In this document: positions 8,123 through 15,808 of the stretch, one piece after another | Layout: each line of letters starts with the position of its first letter | Position numbering within the stretch: the stretch's first letter is position 1 | From: RBG-13-68-16 sp050018455 | Lineage (GTDB): Bacteria; Acidobacteriota; Thermoanaerobaculia; Thermoanaerobaculales; Thermoanaerobaculaceae | Direction of reading: 5' to 3' | Length of the DNA stretch: 64,000 nt | Assembly: GCA_050018455.1 (NCBI GenBank) | Contig: JBEKAA010000012.1 | Location: 1 to 64,000, forward strand | Translations under genes and position numbers: made by a program | The notes under the pieces: model-generated | Told to the model about the DNA's origin: nothing | The model's database searches: none | The model's input: the letters and a program-made list of their open reading frames with translations, nothing else

Positions 8123-8257
8123 CTGGTCCCCCGGGGTGGGGCTGCAGAGGAGCAGAGGGGCTGAGGGGCAGAGGAGCAAGAGGAAGTCGGCAGTCGGGCC
8201 GTGTCTCGCTCCTCCGCTCCCCTGCTCCACGGCTGACTGGACTTGCCGGCGGGTCTG
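8123..8257. repeat. Inverted array of GAGCAGAGGGGC-like words
   Basis: The convergent gap holds tandem degenerate words on one side (GCAGAGGAGCAGAGGGGCTG and relatives, about 8143-8182). Their approximate reverse complement follows on the other (GCTCCTCCGCTCCCCTGCTC, about 8209-8228). The arms could form a long imperfect hairpin that serves as a terminator in both directions. The same word family recurs at 19170-19375, also between converging genes. Confidence 0.55.
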
Positions 8258-9400
8258 CTAGTCAAACCCGAGCGCGACGGCGGCGAGCTTCTCGCATGCC
8301 CGTTCCCGCGAGTACTCGCGCTCGACCACGGCTCGCAGCCGCCGGCCTCGGGCGGCCGCGGCCGCAGGGTCCGACAGCAGGCCGAGCACGCTTTGCGCCA
8401 GCGCCGCCGGCTCGCGGGCCACCGCCGCCTCGCCCGCGATCGCGTCGAGCCCGCGGACGGCCTCGGGCGACGCGACCAGGGCGCACGAAGCCTCCGCGGC
8501 CTCGAGCACCTTGTTCGACTGTCCCGTGCCAAACCGCAACGGGAAGAGGGCGACCCTGACGCGGCGCAGGAGGCGGCCGCGGTCCTCCATCGGCGAGATC
8601 ACGGTCACCCCGTCGCGACCGTGGGCGCGCCGCACGAAGGAAGGGGCGTCGGCGCCGGCCAGCAGCAGCGTCGCTCCCGGGCGGGCGGCGCGGATGCGGG
8701 GCCAGATCTCGCCGAGGACGAGCGCCGCCGCATCACGGTTCGCGAAGTACGTGAGCCTTCCCCAGAACCCGACGTCGAAGTCCCGATCGCACTCCGCCGC
8801 CGGCTCCAGGGCGACCCCGTGGAACACCGCCTCGGTGCGCTCCCCGAAGGCCGCCCTCTCCGCGTCCGCGACGACGAGCACGCGATCGTACCGACTGGCG
8901 GCGCCCCGCTCGAGACGAGCCGTCCGGTCCGCCTCGAGGCGCCAGAGAAATCGCGCCGGGCCGCGCGCCGCTGCCGCCCGCGCCCTGAGGTTCGCGGCGA
9001 GCGAGTCGATGGCGTCAAGAACGAGCCGACCCGCCCGGAGGCGACCGAACGCCCACGGATCGAGACGGGCGAGCAGGAGCACGGCTGCGTCGAACGGGCC
9101 TGAGTTCCGCTCCGCTTCGTCGAGTGCGCTCTCCCATGCGTGCCCAGCCGCCAGGAGCGCCGTCGCCGGCAACCCCTCCGAGATCGTTCGCCAACCGGCC
9201 GAAAAGATGGCGGAGAGGGAATGCGGCGCCGGCACGTGCCGGAACGCCGGAGCATCGGCTGGAATACGCCCTTCAGGCGCAACCAACGTCACGTTCGCGC
9301 GGGGCGCCAGCGCCTCCAGCCAGGCGAGCGCCCTGATCCTGTCGCCGGTGATGACGGGCCATGGGAACCGCGAGGAGACGAGCAGGACGTTCCTATCCAC
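8258..9400 (-). CDS. Glycosyltransferase, GT4-type
   Basis: A probable cytoplasmic GT-B sugar transferase of 380 residues, acting on a nucleotide sugar for exopolysaccharide or glycolipid assembly. The N-terminus (VLLVSSRFPWPVITGDRIRA) and the C-terminal half (VGFWGRLTYFANRDAA, later FGTGQSNKVLEAAEA with the conserved Glu and SPEAVRGLDAI) resemble exosortase-associated Stp1-like GT4 enzymes. I see no exosortase genes here, so the likeness is only to the family. The GTG at 9400 is chosen because it begins right at the Rossmann strand and overlaps the preceding glycosyltransferase by 8 bases; a longer frame exists upstream but lacks homology. Acceptor and donor are unknown. Confidence 0.75.
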   Translation of the reverse strand: MDRNVLLVSSRFPWPVITGDRIRALAWLEALAPRANVTLVAPEGRIPADAPAFRHVPAPHSLSAIFSAGWRTISEGLPATALLAAGHAWESALDEAERNSGPFDAAVLLLARLDPWAFGRLRAGRLVLDAIDSLAANLRARAAAARGPARFLWRLEADRTARLERGAASRYDRVLVVADAERAAFGERTEAVFHGVALEPAAECDRDFDVGFWGRLTYFANRDAAALVLGEIWPRIRAARPGATLLLAGADAPSFVRRAHGRDGVTVISPMEDRGRLLRRVRVALFPLRFGTGQSNKVLEAAEASCALVASPEAVRGLDAIAGEAAVAREPAALAQSVLGLLSDPAAAAARGRRLRAVVEREYSRERACEKLAAVALGFD

Positions 9401-10550
9401 AGTTGTCCCCAGCGACTCCCACGCCTGGTGCCGAGGCGCGGGAGACGAGGGCCTCGAGCCCGCCGGAGTAGCTGTCCCAGCTCCAGCGCGCGCCGGTCTC
9501 CCGAGCGCCTTTCGCCAAGCGTGATCGGAGCGCCTCATCGGTGAGCCTTGCCAGGGCCGATGCCAGAGCCTCGGGTTGCCCCGGTGGGACGAGCGTCCCG
9601 TTCACGCCGTCGTGCACGACGTCCGTTATCCCGCCCACGGCGCTCGCGACCATCGGCAGGCCCCAACCGAGCGCCTGAGCCGCCACGGCCGAGCCGGTCG
9701 CATTGAGGTACGGCAGCACGGCCACATCGGCCGCTGCAAACCAGTCCGCGACCTCCGGCTCCGGCACCCACCCGAGGCGAGCCACCACGCGTCCCTCGAG
9801 GTCGGGCTCGCGAAGCCGCCTCCTCAGGGCGCCCGCAACCCGACCCCACGGCTCACCCGCAAGCAAGAGGACGATCGGCAACTCGCGGGGCAGGCGCGCA
9901 ACTGCCTCGAGCAGGACCTCAACACCCTTGTAAGGCCGGATGAGACCGAAGCAGAGTACGGCCACCGCGTCGCGCCCCAGGCCGAAGCGTGCCCGCGCGC
10001 CTTTCCGGTCGGCGGCCGCGGGTAATTCCGGAGGCAGCGGGTGAACCGTGAGCGGCGTCCCGGGGAAACGCTCCTGAAGCACTTGCGCGACCGAGCGGCT
10101 GTGGCACAGGAACCCGCTGCAACGGCGGAGAACCGCACCGGCCGCCTTCCGCGCCGGAAGCCCGGCGCCGTGATCGGCCGGGTTGTGAACGACCGCCACC
10201 ACCGGAGCGTGCGTGCGGGCGCTGAGAAATAGCTGCAGCGGCGCCCAGGCGGCGGTCCAGAACGGCAGGACAATCGCGTCGGGCCTCGCTGCCCTCAGAC
10301 GTGCCGCTAGTCCCGGCCAGCTCCAGGGCTCGAGCACACCGAAGCAGGCCTGCGCGAAATCGAGACGAGGACACGCGCCCGGATCCACATCGTGCCGCCC
10401 CGGGTAGATGAGCGTTGGGTACTGCCGGAGGGGAACGAAGAAGCCTCCCAGGTTGCCGCGGGCATCGAGGGCGGCGGCCAGGGCAGTGGTCGTCCGCGCG
10501 ATTCCACCGCGCAGGGGCCACGACGGTCCGATCAGCGCGAGCGAGCTCAC
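9393..10550 (-). CDS. Glycosyltransferase family 4
   Basis: A GT-B fold sugar transferase of 385 residues. The glycine-rich N-terminal loop (LIGPSWPLRGGIARTTTAL) and the C-terminal domain with FGLIRPYKGVEVLLEA and later ALGWGLPMVASAVGGITDVV are standard GT4 features for nucleotide-sugar binding. Activity is cytoplasmic. The GTG at 10550 is chosen because homology begins there; the extension further upstream is basic and low-complexity. It overlaps the next glycosyltransferase by 8 bases, so the two are probably translated together and act in the same glycan pathway. Divergent from the ybjN gene. Sugar specificity cannot be read from the sequence. Confidence 0.8.
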   Translation of the reverse strand: MSSLALIGPSWPLRGGIARTTTALAAALDARGNLGGFFVPLRQYPTLIYPGRHDVDPGACPRLDFAQACFGVLEPWSWPGLAARLRAARPDAIVLPFWTAAWAPLQLFLSARTHAPVVAVVHNPADHGAGLPARKAAGAVLRRCSGFLCHSRSVAQVLQERFPGTPLTVHPLPPELPAAADRKGARARFGLGRDAVAVLCFGLIRPYKGVEVLLEAVARLPRELPIVLLLAGEPWGRVAGALRRRLREPDLEGRVVARLGWVPEPEVADWFAAADVAVLPYLNATGSAVAAQALGWGLPMVASAVGGITDVVHDGVNGTLVPPGQPEALASALARLTDEALRSRLAKGARETGARWSWDSYSGGLEALVSRASAPGVGVAGDNCG

Positions 10551-10668
10551 GAAGCCGAGAGTAGCATTCCTCCTGGGGGGCCTGCGTCTCCGGTTGACAC
10601 TGCCGGGCCGACAGTCCACGCTAACCTAGATATTTTCGGGGGTTCGTCGCGAGAACACGGAGGTCGGA

Positions 10669-11121
10669 TTGTCTTCGCTCTTCGAGACCATCGAAGCGTA
10701 TTTCGAGCAGGACGGCTGGGATTTCAGGCGACTGCCCGGCCACCAGGCCCTCGAGATGGGCGCTGCCGGCGAGCACGGCAACTACCGCCTCATCGCCGTC
10801 GTCGAAGACGACCACCCGATCGTCAGATTCCTCACCTTCGTAGAGGGCAAAGTGCCCGAAGCCAGGCGGCGCGAGGTCACGGAATTCCTGACCCGGGCCA
10901 ATTACGGGTTGCTCCTCGGGAACTTCGAGTTCGACGTCAACGACGGCGAGGTGCGTTTCAAGTGTTCGGCGGACTTCGAGGATGCGAAGCTCACGCACGC
11001 GCAGTTCGAAAACCTGCTGCTGATCGGATTGTCGGTCATGGACCGCTACTTTCCCGGCCTCCAGCGCGTGATCCAGGGGACCGCGGACGCTGCCGCCGCG
11101 ATCGAGGAGGCAGAGGTCTAA
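10669..11121 (+). CDS. YbjN domain-containing protein
   Basis: A small soluble acidic protein of 150 residues resembling the YbjN family (PF10722), which shares the fold of type III secretion chaperones; in E. coli YbjN affects motility and stress traits but the biochemical role is unsettled. The pattern of an N-terminal helix (LFETIEAYFEQDGW), then strands, then TEFLTRANYGLLLGNFEFD and a C-terminal helix fits the family. The start is a TTG with GGAGG at 10659-10663 five bases upstream. A TTGACA at 10594-10599 may be a -35 box, but no -10 at good spacing follows. It ends one base before the stop of the converging gtrB-like gene. Confidence 0.7.
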   Translation: MSSLFETIEAYFEQDGWDFRRLPGHQALEMGAAGEHGNYRLIAVVEDDHPIVRFLTFVEGKVPEARRREVTEFLTRANYGLLLGNFEFDVNDGEVRFKCSADFEDAKLTHAQFENLLLIGLSVMDRYFPGLQRVIQGTADAAAAIEEAEV

Positions 11122-11122
11122 G

Positions 11123-12088
11123 CTACACGACGGTGGGCGGCGGAACGGCCCGCGTCCCTCCGGCCATCCCGACCGTTTCCTGGACCAGGTACAGCGGCCT
11201 TCCTCTCACCTCATCGAAGACGCGACCCATGTACTCACCCAGCAGGCCGACGGCAATCAACTGGACTCCTCCGAGAAGAGCCAGGCCGGAAACAGCCACC
11301 CACGCCCACGACAGGGCGGAGCCGGTTGCCTTCAGGCTGAGCACCGCCGCAAGTGCGACGAGCGCCGCGGCACAGACAACCGTTCCCACCCAGCTTGCGA
11401 GCTGGAGCGGGAGATACGAGAACGACGTCAGCCCGTCGCTCGCGAGCCGCAGCATCTTCCGAAGCGGGTACTTCGTCTCGCCCGCGTGCCGGGCTGCCCG
11501 GAGGTACGGGACACCGATCTGGCGGAAGCCGAGCCACGCGACCATTCCACGGGTGAACCGGTGGTGCTCCGAAAGGCGGCGGAACGCGTCCACCGCCTTC
11601 CTGCTCATCAGGCGGAAGTCGCCGGTGTCCACGGGAATGGCGACGTTGGTGACCCGCTGCAATACTCTGTAGAACAGGGCCGCGGTCGCAAGCTTGAAGA
11701 ACGTCTCGCCCGCGCGCTTGGCGCGCACGGCGTAGGCGACGTCGTACCCTTCGCGCCATCGCGCGACGAGCTCGGGGATCAACTCGGGAGGGTCCTGGAG
11801 GTCCGCATCCATGATCACCACGGCGTCCCCGTCCACGTGGTCGAGGCCGGCCGTGAACGCCATCTGGTGGCCGAAGTTGCGGGAGAAGCTCACGCCCTTG
11901 ACCCGGGCGTCCCGCGCGGCGAGCTCCTTGATCAGCGCCCACGAGCCGTCTCGCGAGCCATCGTCGACCAGGACGATCTCGTACGAGCCGACCGCGCCTG
12001 CCAGCACCTCCGTGAGCCGGCGGTACAGCTCGGGCACGCTCTCTTCTTCGTTGTAGACGGGGACCACCACTGATAGCTCGACGCTCAC
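11123..12088 (-). CDS. Polyprenyl-phosphate glycosyltransferase, GtrB/DPM-like GT2
   Basis: Transfers a sugar from a nucleotide donor to undecaprenyl phosphate at the inner membrane, making lipid-linked sugar for later flipping and transfer. The 321-residue protein has an N-terminal GT-A domain (LSVVVPVYNEEESVPELY, then VLVDDGSRDGSW, FGHQMAFTAGLDH, and IMDADLQDPPE with the metal-binding DxD region). Two C-terminal membrane helices follow (about 230-290), a typical GtrB layout. Start GTG at 12088 follows GAGGAAGGG. It lies 26 bases after the Agl23-like gene on the same strand, so its product probably supplies the lipid-linked sugar used by the GT39/DUF2298 membrane proteins. Confidence 0.88.
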   Translation of the reverse strand: MSVELSVVVPVYNEEESVPELYRRLTEVLAGAVGSYEIVLVDDGSRDGSWALIKELAARDARVKGVSFSRNFGHQMAFTAGLDHVDGDAVVIMDADLQDPPELIPELVARWREGYDVAYAVRAKRAGETFFKLATAALFYRVLQRVTNVAIPVDTGDFRLMSRKAVDAFRRLSEHHRFTRGMVAWLGFRQIGVPYLRAARHAGETKYPLRKMLRLASDGLTSFSYLPLQLASWVGTVVCAAALVALAAVLSLKATGSALSWAWVAVSGLALLGGVQLIAVGLLGEYMGRVFDEVRGRPLYLVQETVGMAGGTRAVPPPTVV

Positions 12089-12114
12089 GCTGTGCCCTTC
12101 CTCGCCACCTTGGG

Positions 12115-13632
12115 CTACTTCTTCTTTGATTCGAACACCAGGACATCGGTGGCCCCGATGCCGGACCACGCCTCCCGCGTGAAGAACCACCGCGCGACGG
12201 CCCAGGGGCTGATGCCGGACGTCTCCTCGACCCACCAGGCCCGAAGAGGGATTCGCCGGACCGTGTAGTCGTCGCCCAGTATCTGCCGGGTGGCGCCCTC
12301 CTTGTCCGGATCGCAAACCACCAGCGGCGGGTGCATGCCGGCTTGCGGCGCCGCCCACCAGACCGGAACCTTCTTCAACTGCCACGACAAGGGCCAGCTC
12401 CCCTCGCCGTCGACCGCGGCCACCATTCCTTCCTTCTGGACCTCGGCGAGCGCCTTCGCGTAGTTGGCCAGGGCCTGCTCCTCGGGCGTCGTCTGCACGA
12501 ACACCATGAGCTCGGCGTGGGGATCCGACGTGGTGATGGCCGGATACAGGAAACTCGAGGCCGCGGCGCTCCACGCTGTGGCGGCCAGGCCCGCCGTCGC
12601 GAGCGTCCGGGACCACCAGCGTCCCTGCGGCGAGAACGTCCTCGACAGCTGAGCCCCCGCGAGAGGGATGAACGGCAGCACCTGATGGACCACGAGCCAC
12701 GGGACTTTCTCGCCCAGGTACGCGTACGCTGCGATCGCCGACAATCCCCACGCCAGGCAGAAGATCTCGAGCCGCTTCAGCCGGGCGCGCCGGCGAACAG
12801 CCCAGGCGAGCGCGGCCGCGATCGGCAGGAACTCGTACAGGGCGAGCCGTGGAAGGTAGTAGAGCTTCGGACCTCCAACCCGCTGGATCGTGTGCTGGTT
12901 GTACCAGTAGGCGACCGCCTTCACCGGAAACGCCCAGTCCTCTGGGTGCACGAAAAATACGGTGAACCCGGTCACCGTGATCGCGAGGAACCACAGAATC
13001 GCGGTCCCGACGGCGACCCGGTACCTGTCGATCCACGCGAAGCCCCTGCGAACGCTCGCCCAGACTCCGTCTCGCAGGGCGACGACGTAGGCGCTAATGG
13101 CGAGCAAAGGTACCGTGACGTAGAACGTCTCCTTCATCATTGCATGGCCGGCCGCCGCGACGCCGATCCATGGGATGGGCTTCCAGCCCTTCCTCCTCAC
13201 CAACAGGAACAAGGTCAACGCCGATGCGGTGAAGAAGGCGACGGGGACATCCTCGCGGGCGAACCGCGAGTAGTAGAGCATGATCGGCGAGATGGCCAGG
13301 ACCAGACCGCTCCACCACGCCGCCCCGGCCCCGAGACGCCGGCGCAACACCAGGGGAAGGGCGACCAGTGCGACGCCGGCGAGCGCCGGGTACAACCGGC
13401 CGACCGCGGTGCTCGCACCGAAAACCAAGAACAGCGGCGCAATGACGTAGTAGATGAGCGGCCCATGATAGGTTGGGTCGTACCTGTACGTGCCCTGGTT
13501 GAGGAGGTTGTACGCGAAGTCGCAGTGGATGGCCTCGTCGTGATGCGGCGGCCGGTCGCCCAGCGCGGCGAGGCGCAGCACCAGCGCAAAGCCGATCAGT
13601 GCGACCCAGGCAACGCGTTCCTTCCTGCTCAT
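12115..13632 (-). CDS. Agl23-type membrane glycosyltransferase (TIGR03663)
   Basis: A polytopic inner-membrane protein of 505 residues related to PMT/GT39 mannosyltransferases, of the TIGR03663 group (flippase-associated Agl23) known mainly from archaea and Chloroflexi. The first extracytoplasmic loop has DRPPHHDEAIHCDF, containing the acidic residues typical of GT-C catalytic loops, then YDPTYHGPLIYYV. About ten hydrophobic segments follow and the C-terminal 120 residues are soluble. ATG at 13632 has GAGGA upstream and removes a hydrophilic extension. It sits 10 bases after the DUF2298 gene and before the GtrB-like gene; these three form one operon that probably glycosylates a surface protein or lipid using polyprenyl-phosphate sugars. 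Confidence 0.85.
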   Translation of the reverse strand: MSRKERVAWVALIGFALVLRLAALGDRPPHHDEAIHCDFAYNLLNQGTYRYDPTYHGPLIYYVIAPLFLVFGASTAVGRLYPALAGVALVALPLVLRRRLGAGAAWWSGLVLAISPIMLYYSRFAREDVPVAFFTASALTLFLLVRRKGWKPIPWIGVAAAGHAMMKETFYVTVPLLAISAYVVALRDGVWASVRRGFAWIDRYRVAVGTAILWFLAITVTGFTVFFVHPEDWAFPVKAVAYWYNQHTIQRVGGPKLYYLPRLALYEFLPIAAALAWAVRRRARLKRLEIFCLAWGLSAIAAYAYLGEKVPWLVVHQVLPFIPLAGAQLSRTFSPQGRWWSRTLATAGLAATAWSAAASSFLYPAITTSDPHAELMVFVQTTPEEQALANYAKALAEVQKEGMVAAVDGEGSWPLSWQLKKVPVWWAAPQAGMHPPLVVCDPDKEGATRQILGDDYTVRRIPLRAWWVEETSGISPWAVARWFFTREAWSGIGATDVLVFESKKK

Positions 13633-13642
13633 CCACGCGTCC

Positions 13643-15679
13643 TCACGGCTGCATCTCCACGATCGTGCAGACACCGTCCTTGAACGCCGCTCGACCGGCC
13701 TGCACCACCGCCTTCAGACCTTCTATCGGATAGAGCCTGGACTCGACGCTCCCGACCACCACGAAGCGCGCGCTCAGGCCTTGCGCGATCCTGCGCACGT
13801 CACCCGGGTTTCCGCACCTATACAGTTGCTCGATCTGCGCCTTTCGCCTCGCGGTCTCGCCGCCGATTGCCCCGCCGCGCCACACGCCCTCGTGATTCTC
13901 CCAACCCAGCACGGCGGGCACACCGGACGCCGAGGACATGCGCGCGGCATCGGAGTAGGCGTTTCCGATCCCCTCGATCAGTACCGTCCCTCGAGGCTGC
14001 CGACGGAGCCATGTGGCGGCGGCGGCCTCGCCCGGCGCCATCCAGCTCAGCCCTCCCCAGTTCGCGGCGCCGGCCCCGAGCGCCCGTCCGGTTAGCGCCG
14101 CGAGCTGCGGCAGACCCGCCAGAACTACCAGGGCAGCGCCGAAGACCGCCACCAAGGCGCGCCGCCGTCGCAGCCAGCCCAGGAGTACGGGGCCGACCAC
14201 TGCGAGGAGCGTGAACGCCATGTGGGTTGCCTTGAAGACCGTGTTCATACGGTAGAACTCGGCTCCGTAGGGGTCCTTGAAATAGACGACTTCCATGAAC
14301 GCGAGGAGCGCCAGCGGAACCAGAGAAAGCGCGAGCACGGGACGGGCACGCCGATAGCTGCCCTTTAGGGCGGTCACGGCCAAGACGCCGCCGACAGCTG
14401 CCGTCAGGGCGAGCAGAGGCCGCTTCGTGATCACCACGAGCAGCACGAATCCGGCAAGCCAGACCGCGCGGCTGAGCTGGCGCCGTCCGGTCTCCATGCC
14501 CCCCCAACGCCACGAGAGCTCCCAACCCACCAGGACCGTAGGGATCAACGCGCCGGCCAGGAGCAGCACGATCTCGTCCATGCGGGTCGGCGTCGTGACG
14601 ATGCCGAAGCCCTCGGTCGGAGGGTGAAACGCGAGCCAGAAGGGCGCGTAGAGAGCCCAGCCGGCGACACCGAGCGCCGCTACCCGTGCCCACAGCCGGA
14701 GCCCGGCGCCGACCGGCCGGACGAATCCGGCCTCGGCTCCGACGGCGACCATGAGCATCGCGACGCCGAGAGGAATCGCGCACCATGGATTGGCCGCGGC
14801 CGCCGCCCCGTAGACGAGAGACCCGATGCCGAGCGCAGGCAGCCAGTGAGACTTCGCCGTGCTCAGGGCTCGGGTGAGAAAGATCGCCGCCAGGACAAGG
14901 GGCACGCACAGCAGGTGGGGGTGGAGATCGCCCAGATGGAAGGTGAAGAGCGGGAACTCCGTGATCGTACCCTTGATGGCGCGCGAAGCCGGCCAGAGGT
15001 CGATTCCGGAGATACCGTTTCCCGCGAAGAGCTGGCGCCACCCGTCGAACGTCCCCGTGAACACCACCAGGAATCCGGCCATGACGCCGGTGCGCCGGCT
15101 GCCGCCGAGCGCCCGGGCGAGAGCCCAGGCCCCCTGTGCGCTCACCGCTGCCAGCGTCGCGACCAGCAGGTTGAAAACGACATCCGGAGCGAACCCCAGC
15201 AACTTGGCCGGCAACGTCCACGGCACGAAACCGAAGTAGTAGTACGGCAGGGGGTGGCCGGCCAGCCACGGGTCGGCCGGAGGCATGGTGCCCGGTCGGA
15301 GGAGAGTCGCGAAGATGGCAAGGTCCATGGGCTTCTCGGTAGCAGTCACCGCCATCACCGGAAGCCGGAGGAAGGCAAGCAGGAGAAACGCCCCGAGACC
15401 GACGAGCTCGGGCTCGAGCAGGGTTCGCGGCTTCAGGTCCGCAAGACCGCGCCACCCCCACCATGCGAGGAGCGGCAGGACAGCGAGGCCGAACCACCAC
15501 CACGATGTGATCCCGAGCCACCCGACGATCCAAGCTGCGTAGCCGGAAACGGTCCAGACCGTTACCCGAGCGACAGCGCAGCTCGCACCGGCGCCGACAC
15601 CGAGGCGCCGCAGGGCACCGACCCCTACCGCCCCGCCGGCAGCGACCACAACGTACCAGGCCAGCGCCTGCCAGATCAT
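13643..15679 (-). CDS. DUF2298 membrane protein (TIGR03662)
   Basis: A very hydrophobic 678-residue protein with many membrane segments. It belongs to the DUF2298 / Chlor_Arch_YYY group (TIGR03662), which tends to occur next to the Agl23-type TIGR03663 protein, as it does here. Recognisable parts are the early loop TATEKPMDLAI, then HPLPYYYFGF and the later FHLGDLHPHLLCVP, a pattern like that of GT-C glycosyltransferases with conserved acidic and histidine residues in extracytoplasmic loops. Start ATG at 15679. It is first in the operon of three. Activity has not been shown for the family as far as I know; a membrane glycosyltransferase role is inference from co-occurrence. Confidence 0.82.
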   Translation of the reverse strand: MIWQALAWYVVVAAGGAVGVGALRRLGVGAGASCAVARVTVWTVSGYAAWIVGWLGITSWWWFGLAVLPLLAWWGWRGLADLKPRTLLEPELVGLGAFLLLAFLRLPVMAVTATEKPMDLAIFATLLRPGTMPPADPWLAGHPLPYYYFGFVPWTLPAKLLGFAPDVVFNLLVATLAAVSAQGAWALARALGGSRRTGVMAGFLVVFTGTFDGWRQLFAGNGISGIDLWPASRAIKGTITEFPLFTFHLGDLHPHLLCVPLVLAAIFLTRALSTAKSHWLPALGIGSLVYGAAAAANPWCAIPLGVAMLMVAVGAEAGFVRPVGAGLRLWARVAALGVAGWALYAPFWLAFHPPTEGFGIVTTPTRMDEIVLLLAGALIPTVLVGWELSWRWGGMETGRRQLSRAVWLAGFVLLVVITKRPLLALTAAVGGVLAVTALKGSYRRARPVLALSLVPLALLAFMEVVYFKDPYGAEFYRMNTVFKATHMAFTLLAVVGPVLLGWLRRRRALVAVFGAALVVLAGLPQLAALTGRALGAGAANWGGLSWMAPGEAAAATWLRRQPRGTVLIEGIGNAYSDAARMSSASGVPAVLGWENHEGVWRGGAIGGETARRKAQIEQLYRCGNPGDVRRIAQGLSARFVVVGSVESRLYPIEGLKAVVQAGRAAFKDGVCTIVEMQP

Positions 15680-15808
15680 GCAGTTTCATTTTAACCGGTT
15701 TTCCCCTCCGACTGTGCGCAGGCAACCGGGTGCCGCCCCGGGGCGCTGGAACCACAAGTCTCACGATCCGCGGTAAACTCAGAAGTTGCTTGCCGGAGGC
15801 CCGACACG

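Noticed and set aside
12331..13683. Long plus-strand frame of 450 codons opposite the Agl23-type gene
   Set aside because: Antisense shadow typical of GC-rich DNA: Arg/Gly/Pro-rich, no motifs, while the minus strand encodes a clear membrane protein.
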